The notes under the pieces: model-generated
What the model was told of the DNA's origin: nothing
Databases searched by the model: none
Seen by the model: only the letters and a program-made list of their open reading frames with translations
Made by a program: the position numbers and the translations under genes
NCBI GenBank assembly: GCA_963931865.1
Contig: OZ007512.1
Coordinates: 10,797,160-10,861,159, forward strand
DNA length: 64,000 nucleotides
Direction: 5' to 3'
Source: Axinella damicornis
Lineage: Eukaryota > Porifera > Demospongiae > Axinellida > Axinellidae
Shown: in pieces, positions 1 through 10,300 of the stretch
How positions within the stretch are numbered: the stretch's first letter is position 1
How the letters are laid out: each line of letters starts with the position of its first letter

Positions 1-37
1 GATCTTTGCAAAAGTTTCCACAGGGAGAGCGAGGAGG

Positions 38-367
38 ATGAAGTGGTGCTCGACATGTGATGCCATGGGTCATGACCACCAGTCGGACACCTGCCCTCAG
101 GCCCCTCCTCGTAAAAAGTGGGCGGGGGAGGAGCAGAAGAGAGGTGCCATCGGAGGGGGAGCTCGTCGGCCACAACAACTGCTCTGCTGGGATTTCAACA
201 GGGGGCACTGCCGCTTCGGCAATCAATGCAAATACCGGCACATGTGCGAGTGTGGAGGGCGCCATCCTGGCTTCCGGTGTCCAAAACAGGGTCTGGCTGG
301 GGACAACCCAAGAGGAGCCCAAGACACCCGAGAGGAGGCCCGGCTCCACAGGCAGTCTGGCCAGTAG
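38..367 (+). CDS. Gag-like zinc-finger protein of the DIRS-type element
   Basis: A 109-residue ORF with two putative zinc-binding patches. Near the N-terminus CSTCDAMGHD...C resembles a zinc knuckle with irregular spacing. At about residues 50-68 there is a C-x7-C-x5-C-x3-H (CCCH) finger, followed by further Cys/His (CECGGRHPGFRC). CCCH fingers occur in the gag-like ORFs of metazoan DIRS elements and are expected to bind the element RNA. The start at 38 is simply the first ATG in the window; the true protein probably begins upstream. The frame differs from the RT ORF, and 275 bases separate them, so expression of the RT by internal initiation or splicing is unknown. Confidence 0.6.
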   Translation: MKWCSTCDAMGHDHQSDTCPQAPPRKKWAGEEQKRGAIGGGARRPQQLLCWDFNRGHCRFGNQCKYRHMCECGGRHPGFRCPKQGLAGDNPRGAQDTREEARLHRQSGQ

Positions 368-642
368 CTGGCCCAAACGAGTGACCATGGAATACTAGTA
401 GGATGTCTTTGCTTTTATTGTTTATTCTCTGGAGGTAGGCAACCAGCCTCTCCACTCACGAGGTTGGGTGTGAAAGAACAGTCAGCAGGGGGTGGCCCAC
501 ACCCAGAGAATTAGGCCATACAGTAGTGATCTACTACTTCGCTGTTTACCCCATGGAGGGCATGATGACCACCCGTTATTAAGGGATAGTTGCATGGTCA
601 ACCACACAGCATGAAGCATATCTGCACTGCCTTGTAGGGACA

Positions 643-2475
643 GTGTGGTTGGACTCTGAGGGAGATGAGACAGTGTCTTACTGGAAGAGACTAAGTGTGG
701 AGTGGAGGCATGGACTGGGGGAGGGGGGTATGACCGCACAGGAGGGTTGTAATGAGTACACAGAAGACCTCTTAGCGTTGGAGAGCAGAACAGCACCAGC
801 CCAGTCAAGTGTACCCCCTGTTTTGACCAGTGTTTCTACTCCAGTGAACATCCCAGTATGGGAAGCTAGCCTGGCAGAGCATCCTGACCGGAGATATGTG
901 GAGTACATCCTTAATGGTTTCAGATCTGGGTTCAGGATAGGCTATGACTATTCCTCACTCAGGCGGCCAGCCATGAAAAACATGAAATCGGCAACAGAGA
1001 TGGCCTACATAGTCGACAAAAACCTGGCACAGGAGGTGGAAGCCAGGAGGTTAATTGGGCCTCTATCGCCAATGAGTCTACCCCATGTCCACATCAGCCC
1101 ATTTGGGGTAATCCCCAAGAGTCAGCCAGGGAAGTGGAGGACCATACTGGACCTCTCATTCCCGCATGGGATGAGTGTGAACGATGGTATCCCAAAAGAC
1201 GTATGCTCCCTGAGGTATGTACGGGTGGATGACATTGTGGATAAGTTGGCAGTGAAGGGTCCAGGCACGCAGATGGCTAAAGTCGACATAGAGTTGGCTT
1301 ACCGAATGGTGCCAGTACACCCAAGCGACCGTCACCTCTTGGGGATGGAGTGGAGGGGTAATATATATGTGGATACGGCACTGCCATTTGGCCTACGGTC
1401 GGCCCCCAAAATTTTTAACTCGGTGGCAGATGCAATTGAATGGATCCTGAAGGCAAGGGGAGTCACCAACGTGTCTCACTACCTAGATAATTTCATTTTC
1501 ATAGGCGCGGCAGGTACCCCAGAGTGTCAGAGGAACTTACAATTGGTGCTTGAGGCATGCGCGGCTCTAGGGGTTCCCCTAGCCATGCATAAAGTGGAGG
1601 GCCCGAGTACATGCCTGATCTTTCTAGGCATACTCCTGGACACGGTCAATATGGAACTAAGGTTACCAGACGTGAAGCTGAAAGCTCTAAGTGTCTTAAT
1701 CAAGTCATGGTGGGGTAGGAAAGTGTGCTCTCGTCGGGAGCTGGAATCCTTGGCAGGCCATCTTTGCCACGCCTGCAAGGTAGTGAGACCAGGCAGAAGA
1801 TTCCTCAGAGGGATATTCCAGTTGATCTCGCAGTTCCCCAAACCTCACTACAAGATCAGGCTCAACACAGAATTCAGAGCGGACCTAGAGTGGTGGCATT
1901 CATTCCTCAAGGAATGGAATGGAGTGTCAATGCTCTACAAAGTAAGTCTAAGGGTACCAGATGGGGAAGTATGGAGTGATGCTTCGGGGTCTTGGGGTTG
2001 TGCAGCAATCCACGGCTCCCAGTGGTTTCAAATCAAGTGGTCAGACTTCCCAGAAGCCCAGGATATGTCAATTGCTGTGAAGGAACTGTTACCTATTGTA
2101 GTGGCGGCAGCGGTATGGGGCAACCAATGGTCAAGGAGTACTGTGTGCTTCCATTGCGACAATCAGGCAGTGGTTGATGTCATTCGGGGAGGGTACTGCA
2201 GGGACAAACTCCTGACCCACATGTTGAGGTGCATGTTTTTCCTGGAGGCACATTTTGGTTTTACTGCGACAGCATGGCACATCCCGGGAGTAGAGAACAC
2301 ACAAGCTGATGCACTCTCCCGAAACAAATATTCAGAATTCGCTCATATTGCCCCTCAGGCACACCAGTCACCAGCCATGGTACCCAAAGAAGTGGTCCAA
2401 GGTTTAATGGCTCAAGCACTGTGGACGTCAGCCAACTGGGAGAGCTGGTTCAGTTTTATCTGCAGGCATCGTTAG
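643..2475 (+). CDS. Reverse transcriptase-RNase H polyprotein of the DIRS-type element
   Basis: A 610-residue ORF. RT motif A is present (KVDIELAYR), then LPFGLRSAPK (motif B). Motif C reads YLDN (residues 280-283, codons 1480-1491) instead of YLDD: the second catalytic aspartate is Asn, a single GAT to AAT change, which should cripple polymerisation. RNase H follows from about residue 440, with the first catalytic Asp in VWSDASGSWG, HCDNQA and the C-terminal AWHIPGVENTQADALSR typical of this class. The upstream alternative TTG/ATG starts cannot be separated; 643 is the first permissive start in frame. The 3' end overlaps the recombinase ORF by about 55 bases in another frame, so the recombinase is a separate translation product or needs a frameshift. 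Confidence 0.82.
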   Translation: MWLDSEGDETVSYWKRLSVEWRHGLGEGGMTAQEGCNEYTEDLLALESRTAPAQSSVPPVLTSVSTPVNIPVWEASLAEHPDRRYVEYILNGFRSGFRIGYDYSSLRRPAMKNMKSATEMAYIVDKNLAQEVEARRLIGPLSPMSLPHVHISPFGVIPKSQPGKWRTILDLSFPHGMSVNDGIPKDVCSLRYVRVDDIVDKLAVKGPGTQMAKVDIELAYRMVPVHPSDRHLLGMEWRGNIYVDTALPFGLRSAPKIFNSVADAIEWILKARGVTNVSHYLDNFIFIGAAGTPECQRNLQLVLEACAALGVPLAMHKVEGPSTCLIFLGILLDTVNMELRLPDVKLKALSVLIKSWWGRKVCSRRELESLAGHLCHACKVVRPGRRFLRGIFQLISQFPKPHYKIRLNTEFRADLEWWHSFLKEWNGVSMLYKVSLRVPDGEVWSDASGSWGCAAIHGSQWFQIKWSDFPEAQDMSIAVKELLPIVVAAAVWGNQWSRSTVCFHCDNQAVVDVIRGGYCRDKLLTHMLRCMFFLEAHFGFTATAWHIPGVENTQADALSRNKYSEFAHIAPQAHQSPAMVPKEVVQGLMAQALWTSANWESWFSFICRHR

Positions 2476-3398
2476 CTCCTTCGACAAAGAGGACCTACAC
2501 AACTGGGCAAAGGAGGTACCTGAATTTTTGTTCCGTCACACAAGTATCACCCCTTCCTGTAACTGAATCTGTTTTGTGTGCATTCACTGCGTCTCTGGCT
2601 CATGATAATTTGAAGCATCAATCGATAAAATCATACCTGTCCGCTGTGAGGAATTTACAGATTATAACGGGCCAGGGAGATCCCTTCCATCAGCCACTAC
2701 CATTATTAGAGTACGTATTGAGGGGGATCAAAAGTGAGCAAGCAAAAAAGTCTCCTTCACCAAGCAGGACGAGGCTTCCAATAACACCAGAGATCCTGCT
2801 AAGTATTCGTTCATCATGAGAGAAGGATGCCGCTAATGTTGACCATGTTATGCTCTGGGCGGCCTGTTGTACATGTTTCTTCAGTTTTCTTCGGTCAGGA
2901 GAAGTAACAACCCCTTCAGCAAGGGAGTATGACCCGGGAGCTCACCTGTCATATGGGGACGTTACACTGGACAACACCTCGAACCCCTCAGTAGTTCAGG
3001 AAGTTATAAAGGCATCCAAGACAGACCCCTTTCGAAAGGGAGTGAAGGTTTATCTAGGGAGGACAAACAACAAGTTGTGCCCAGTGGCAGCAGTTGCAGC
3101 TTACCTGGCAATCCGTCACAAACAGGGAGCGGGCCCCTTCTTCAAGTTCCAATCAGGCATAGCGCTCACACGGGCATCGTTTGTCAGTAGGGTACGTTTG
3201 GCCCTTGCAGCAGCAGGAATAAAGGCAGATAACTTTGCCGGCCATAGCTTCCGAATTGGAGCAGCATCCACGGCAGCGGCAAAGGGCGCAGAAGACTCCC
3301 TGATAAAGACACTGGGGAGATGGGCAAGTTCAGCGTACCTCTTATATGTGAGAGTCCCAAGGAGAGCGCCTTGCAGGATTATCAAAGGTACTGGCTAA
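2421..3398 (+). pseudogene. Tyrosine recombinase of the DIRS-type element, interrupted by an in-frame TGA
   Basis: The N-terminal part (2421-2816) is the helical core-binding domain (STKRTYTTGQRRYLNFC). The catalytic domain follows in the same frame (2820-3398). Catalytic residues are visible: Arg in FLRSGE (2892-2894), the H-x-x-R box HSFRIGAAST (His 3243, Arg 3252) and the nucleophile Tyr in AYLLYVR (3345-3347). A single TGA at 2817-2819 splits the frame; reading continues without other defects, so this is probably one recent nonsense mutation. In DIRS elements this enzyme integrates a circular DNA intermediate. Recoding of the TGA is possible but unsupported. Confidence 0.8.
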
Positions 3399-3740
3399 GT
3401 GAGAACAGTGCCGTTGGTGTCACATGTAGTCCAGCTAGAGCTGTCATTGAGTTTGTTTGTTCATCCATCATTGGCATGACTGTCAAGTGGTAGGTGGTCG
3501 TGGGAGGATGGAGCACCGTTTAAGAGGCAGTCTCAAGGGGGTTTGGGGGAGGAAGGTCAGAGACCTTCGTATTGGGCCAATACCAGGCGAGGGATGAGAG
3601 GGGGTCGCCTGGTATGCTCCCCAAAACTCCCCTTGAGGCAAGGAAATAAGGGGAGGTTGCAGGACAAATACAGTGGGTTAGGTATCCGTCAATCAATCCT
3701 GCAACCTAGCCTTTGAGTGTACCGTGCCCATCTTACCCAC
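3399..3740 (+). other. Non-coding 3' region of the DIRS-type element with an inverted repeat
   Basis: No ORF is supported. Purine-rich CTCAAGGGGGTTTGGGGGA near 3532 is matched in inverted orientation by TCCCCAAAACTCCCCTTGAG near 3617, so the RNA or ssDNA could fold into a stem. DIRS-type elements end in inverted or split direct repeats; whether this is such a terminal structure needs a second copy. Confidence 0.4.
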
Positions 3741-3871
3741 CAAATCAAGTGGTCAGACTTCCCAGAAGCCCAGGATATGTCAATTGCTGTGAAGGAACTG
3801 TTACCTATTGTAGTGGCGGCAGCGGTATGGGGCAACCAATGGTCAAGGAGTAGTGTGTGCTTCCATTGCGA
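3741..3871 (+). repeat. Direct duplicate of part of the RNase H domain (copy of 2029-2159)
   Basis: These 131 bases repeat the RNase H segment at 2029-2159 with one visible mismatch (ACT in the gene, AGT here). Similarity stops abruptly at both sides. It is in the same orientation as the source, so it is not a classical DIRS internal complementary region. It may be a rearranged nested copy or a template switch during reverse transcription. Confidence 0.85.
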
Positions 3872-4161
3872 TGAAGGGAGAGAACTGAAATGTGTTAAAT
3901 TCATTATTTGGCGCATCTCGCTTATAGGCGCATATTTCCTTCCTGTGGAGTTATAGGCGCATGTGCCTAATAACGTGCGACTACGTGAAGTTTGCCGGAG
4001 TCTTTCCAGTGCTAGGTGGGCTCACATGGCGAGTGCCAGTGATGTCTATACTTGTCATGGATGGGAGAGTAGCCCCTTCGGTGCCTGCTGCTGACACTGG
4101 GAACCCTGTAAAGGAGGCTACAGTTGCAATGAAGTCCCAACAGTGAACACCTTGTCTTTAT

Positions 4162-4316
4162 TTATGTGTATTTTTGTTCTGTATGTGGCATGGTATGTAT
4201 GCCTCCCAGGGGGGGTAGGACAAGATCACGTGCACTGTCATTTTGTATGACGTAATGCAAAGTCGTTCTACTGCTTTTCTCCGTGGAAGAAGGCTGCATT
4301 GCGCTTTCAAAGCATC
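4162..4316 (-). CDS. Gene A exon 10 (terminal, polar tail) with overlapping poly(A) signal
   Basis: Acceptor TTACTCTTCAG at its 5' edge matches the phase-1 end of exon 9. It encodes about 50 polar residues, then TAA at 4164-4162. AATAAA (4162-4157 on the minus strand) begins within the stop codon, which supports this as the last exon. No domain is recognised, so the exon is tentative. Confidence 0.4.
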
Positions 4317-7300
4317 CTGAAGAGTAACCTCCATGCAAAGACTGTGACCGAACTGGGTATAAGCCACTACACACTACTACGTGCCTGTACTGAGCAGTTA
4401 TGTAAGTGACCATGCAGACTCACCGAGAATATCAGCAAATGCAGACTTGTCGACCGCACTCAAGTGTTTAGCATCAGGTAGGAAGTCAATAAAGCGATCG
4501 AACCCCATCGAACCCCAGCGATAAGTCAGCTCTAGAGCTGTTACTAGTCTGCTAGTTCCGCATACTTCTTGTATATTATTGTGCACTATCCCTATGGAAT
4601 TTTAATTGTACCACGTGCGCACAGACCTTGTCCCACCCCCCCTGTATGCCTCCCTTCACCGGGGTCTCAATTACACTTCTACGGTATCAAAGTATTATGC
4701 ACACTCCTGGTAGGGGGAAATGTGCCACATAATGCAAACATATAATAATCAAACTTCACAGCTCAAAAGACAGGCCCATGAAGATTCTGACTACATTGTC
4801 ATGATCACAGTCGCGCCTTGAACCGAACGTATAATAATTGTGCTGAAACACACCTTGGTGGTGGAGTTACAGGTCACTTTTGGCTTCCAAAATCTTTCCA
4901 TTGGCCACCATTGCAATGTAAGGTGTGCATAAAATGTGAAGGACTTAGCTGGGCATGCTGGTATGAGTCTAGCAGTGGGTACAAGCTTGTGGATGCAATC
5001 AGAGTCTGCTGAGGTGTTCAGATGAGAGTACGCTCGATTGGACAGTCACTCACAAAGGGAATTATGTATACTATGCATACCAAACAACTCTATAGCTATG
5101 TTCCCTTAAGTAGTATAGGCTGATCCAAGTCTGAAATCCATAGCGCTTACTGTTCTTGAGATACGTAGAGCCAATTACTGTATGTACCCTAGCGAGCAAC
5201 GAATGTCCATGTAAATACTGACAGCGGACACATTCACATCGTTCAACTGTATCGGCATGAGCTATGGAGCTCGGACTTGCACCAGCATTTTGCTAAAATT
5301 AAATGTCTATGCATTGATATACATCCATTTACCCCATTCAAGCTTGCATCAAAGCCATCCTGATAGAGCAAGTACTCCACCACATTGGTGTGTCCTCCGT
5401 GAACAGCAAATGCAATAGGAGGAAAGGCTCTCTACAAACAGAAAGCAAAGAAATGCATGCATTTAATTAACAGCACATGGTCATCACAATGGGACCAGCA
5501 TTTTATGGGAACAGGTCATTTCTTGGACCAAGTGCAATAGACCACTATAACAGGCTTCACTGTATCTGTTCATGCTGTTGATCATAAAGCATGAAGAACC
5601 TCATTCACTAACGTGACAAAAATTAACACAAGTGAATTCATTGCTCACCTCACTTATGGAATTCACTTCAGCATTGTTCTCAACCAGTGCTTGTACGATC
5701 TCGAGCATTCCATGGGCAGAAGCGTCTGCTAACGGTGTCATTTCCATCGGCATTTCACTACCAGCAAGATCAAACTTGCTTATCTGAAAAGTGAACAAAG
5801 ATGTGCAAATGATGTGCAGCAAAGATGTGAAATTTGTAAAGGACAGGTAGACCATAATTATAGCTACCCAGAAATATTGGTAGGGAGTCACATTTTGTCG
5901 ATTGGTAGATTTCCAAGTAAACCGTCAAATTAAATTCTAACAACATTTACTGTGCCATCACAATGTAATTCTGTGGATGGAGTTTCGTAGATTTGCTCTC
6001 AATAGTCCACAGCACCCTACTATGTTTCCTTCCTTATTGGAAGGAGCATATAGCAAGTGAACGAAGACATGAAATTTGCAATGGAAACCTTGGATAAAGG
6101 CACGGGGATTAGATATTTCTTAGCAGCTCCATATCCCACGACAATAATGGTGTCTCTCCAGCCAATATGTAATAGTTAGAGCCCGGTCGCCAGGGATGTA
6201 AACCGACCGAGTCGGTTTACGTTGCCATAAATTCCTGGCGACCGGGCTCTAACTGTTATATATCCCATCCGATTGAATCTCATCACCGGCGCCGTTCGAC
6301 TATGTAAACACAAGGCTACCTTGGTAACGATAGATTCGAGAAACTGCAGCCATGGCCTGTTCTTTCTCTCCCTCCTGCCTTGGCATGTGCGAGTGGACTG
6401 ACTGTGCAAGAAACTCTGCCCTTGGTCCACCTCCAGCTCTGTTGCTGGTCCTAGCCCTGTCTCGCTCACAGCCCCTCCCTGTTTTTAGGAGTTTGTTAGT
6501 GACGATGAACTTTCCAATGACTTCTAACCTCTTCACAAACTGGCAAGGTCGCTTGTTACTGCCTCCTTTGAGCTTCATCGTATCCACAACCATATGACCT
6601 TTTACTATAGTACTATAGCTATTTGAACCTTGAACTTTAAAAAATCACACATTGCACAACTGTTTGCACATGCGCACGTTCAATTGCCACAGGGAGGGAA
6701 ATATGACCATAACCGTCCTGCATGGTTACCCTGAGGGAGGAAAATATGGCTCATACACTCCCCCTTCTTTGGCATTAGTATAGTAGGTGGGATATATACT
6801 ATAGTTATACGCAAATTGCCACATTAAATTCGGTTTTCAAACAATCTGCCAAACCAGCTACGTATCATTGAGTCGGTAGACTCTATATGTAGGGATACGA
6901 CGTACACACAATATATGCTAATACAGAAAAATCTCTCCAAGTCTCCAAAACGGTACACTTATAAGCCTTTATAACCACATACCGTTCATCTTCGAGTGTT
7001 TTCATGATCAACAAGACTCCTTGTGTCGCAAAAAACAGTCACTAAAGTACCACACCTGGTACTCACAAACCGGGCAAATTGTTTTTCTTTCTTCTTCTTC
7101 TTTCTTTCAGACGGGCTTGCTCAGCGTCGCCTCAATCGCTCATGATGGTTTTCGCACGAAACAGCAGCATTTCACACCGAGTAGTGCACCTGGCCATCGC
7201 TTTTTCGCAACCTCCAAGTCTTCACCAGGCGGCTGCAGCTGCCCACTCAATAACTATGGCTTCTTTAGTCACGCCATTTTCTCGTTTGTATGCATGCGTA

Positions 7301-10300
7301 TATGCACGATCACTTAGCAACGAACGTAATTATTACTCAAGATCGCTGAATTAGAAGTGTCTTGCGCCGTTGTATTGACATAATTTCGTACTTCATAAAA
7401 CCGAGGTAAATTCTAAACTCTGTGAGTATAAATCTTGCTACTTCTGGTATAGCTACTATTATGGTCTTCAGACAGGGATTGCTTCCCTATTATCCATCCA
7501 GAAAAGGGTTGACTTGGGTGTGATTCTTCAGCCAATGCCGGCAGTGTGAATACCGGAGTCAATATTGTCCATAATTATACCAAAGCAAGGGCTGCTACTA
7601 CTTGTGAGGACACCGACTTCTGCTTTGTGATGGCAAATTGCATGCGCTGCTGCTAAAAAAATGACATAAACATGTAATAAAAAACATTTCAAAATGTAAC
7701 AGGATGTAGGGATACAAGAACAGCAAAAAGTAAGGAAACAAGGTAGGGATGATCACACAAAACAGTGAAGTATACAATCCCCTTACATATCTTTTTTCAT
7801 TATACACGTGTATGGAAAAAGATCTCTGTAGGACTTCACTGTTTTGTGTGATCATCCCTACCTTGTTTCCTTACTTTTTGCTGTTCTTGTATCCCTACAT
7901 CCTGTTACATTTTGTTATTACTTGTCGTATAGAGGTTTGGCAGATTGTTTTCCAGATGGATCCGGAGACAGTGATATTGATTCGTTACTACTCGCAGCAT
8001 CCCAACAGTTTAAAGGGCCAGTGGAAAACGCTACTGAAATTGACGATCTCTTTCTGGAAGCGTCACAGAACTACGATTTGATGGCATCAGAGGGTGCATG
8101 TGCTGGTAAACCTACCCCGCCTGTCGCAACAAGTGGTAAGGGGAAGCGGAGTGTTTCGAACCCCCGTTATGCCTATCCAAAGAGCAATAAAGACGTTCAG
8201 AACGTACGGGAGTCGGCTATTCCTAAGAAGACAAACTCAACACCCAGTGGACTGTCCATCGAGTGGAGAATTTATCACAGGAGGAGATCGATAGCGGGTA
8301 TAAGTTGTGTGCGGAGTTTGCCACAATGAGTGTGCCAGCCATGAATCACTGGCTGGGAAAGTTCGTGCTAGAAGTGCGGACGAAAAGTGGCAAACAATAT
8401 TGTCAGATAGTTTGTACCAATTGTGCTGTGGGCTACTTAGGAGTTTGAGGGAAGCTAACTGTGCTGAAGTGAACCTGCTGGAGGATCCGGAGTTTCAAAT
8501 GAAGAAGCAAAATGCAGCTGGAGAATAGTTAGACAAGAAGCAGTCTACACAAATTACGCCTGAGATGGAAGATATCCTTTGGGAAAAGGGTTTAGAGTAG
8601 GTCTTCAATCACCTGACACTATATAAAATTGGACACTGCCGAACTATTCGCAACAATTGTCCTAGAAACGCTAATACTTTCTACGTTCCAGGCAGGAGTT
8701 AATACGCTCCGTATTTTTGGGGGTGATTTCTTATAAAAACATAGCTTAATCACGCTGTGGATATGCATAGTTTGTACGAGTTTAGTCCGATGATTGAAGT
8801 ATACAGTCCAAAGACAGAGGTCGCCCTTTGAGCATTGATGGTCCGGATGCATTGGCTATTGCAGCCATTTGTGGCATAACCTGCAAGCCGGTGAACTTGA
8901 AATTCATTTTGCTTCTTATTCACTGCCTCGTGAAATAAACGCACAAAGTATGGTTCGTTATCTTACTGCATCCGAGAGATATCGCATTGTCCGGTTGATG
9001 GTATCCGAAAATAGATAAGCTACGACCATTGCCCTCAGGCCCTGCTAGACACTCTAGTGTACTTGAATGGGTATTGGTTTGGCATGGTGTGTATCGAAGA
9101 CGACTATGCTCGTCTCCACTCCTGAGAGATACAGTAGGGCAAACACTGTGTATTATGCACTGTGAAGACATTTCAAAGATCAATCAAGGCGGTTTAAAGA
9201 GCCGAAAGGTTACTCCAAAGAGGATTGCTCGTCATGCTAATGAGGAAAACCCGGCGCGATGCTTAGTGCGACTATTCCAGAAGTATAATTCCCTTTGCCC
9301 TTCTGTCCGTCCTGATCATGCTCTTTATTTGATCCCATTGAAAAATCCAACTAGTGGGCGTTGGTTCAGCCGTGTTCCTGTTGTATTGTCAGATACTATT
9401 CCTTGCCTCATGCGAGAGGCAAAGATAGATGGACACTTTACTAACCATTTGCTACATTCAATATGTACCACGAGACTATACGATGCACAGCTGGATGAAG
9501 CCTCAATCATGCAGCGTACAGGACACAGAAGTGTCAACGGAGTGCGTGCATACAAAAGAGAAAGTGAAAAGCTTTGTGGTGAAGTAACATCATCCGTTTG
9601 ACTAGAAATCAGAAGAAAGTAAAGCTTGAAGATGTGAAGGCAGCGGGGAGTGAGAATGTACGGTCTGGTGAGTTAGTAGTAGTAAAGCAGAAAGGTTCTG
9701 GCATGCAGTCACTCCCAACCATGCCCTGGAGCTTTGATGGAGCATCTCAGTTCACTATTAATTCACAGGGCAGTAAAGCTACTGTTCATATCAACTATAA
9801 TTATGTACCTTCGGTTTGTATCTTTGTAACCAATGTGCATGCATGTCCTTCTATACTGATATCATTTTGGCATCCTTGTTACATAGCTTCACTTCTACAT
9901 TGGTTCTGGTTTTTGGTCACATTTTATCCTGGAATTGTTTGATCTGGCTTCTGTCACCTTTTTCCTGGAATGAACTTCATTGTCTTCTAAAGTCTCAATT
10001 GTGGTCACAGCAGGTGTCTTACTAGGAGCAGGTGTTTTACTGTAAATGTCAGTTCCGTTCAAACATTGCGTGCATGCGTGTGTGTAAGGCGTATACGTAA
10101 GCGCTAGCACGTAAGGCTATTCATGTTTGCATAATTATACGCTCCATAGGTGCAAGGCCGCATGCGCACCTGGCCATGAATCTCATTACGACGTACGCCA
10201 CGCTGCTGCCATACGCTGTTTACGTGAATCGTTATGCATTACGCCTGCAATGTTCGAACGGAACTGAAGTTTACAGTACCTGGTAAGACACCTCATTAGC

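Larger units (their letters stand above)
1..3871 (+). mobile_element. DIRS-type tyrosine-recombinase retrotransposon, 5' end outside the window
   Basis: Three consecutive coding blocks lie in the order expected for DIRS/Ngaro-like elements: a small zinc-finger gag-like ORF, a reverse transcriptase plus RNase H, and a tyrosine recombinase. No aspartic protease or DDE integrase is seen, which separates it from Ty3/gypsy. The left end is cut by the window. The right end is uncertain: non-coding sequence with a short inverted repeat follows the recombinase, then a duplicated piece of the RNase H domain. A changed RT motif and an in-frame stop in the recombinase indicate a non-autonomous, fairly young copy. 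Confidence 0.8.

Noticed and set aside
2820..3398. Recombinase catalytic ORF as an independent gene
   Set aside because: It is in frame with the upstream core-binding domain and separated only by one TGA.
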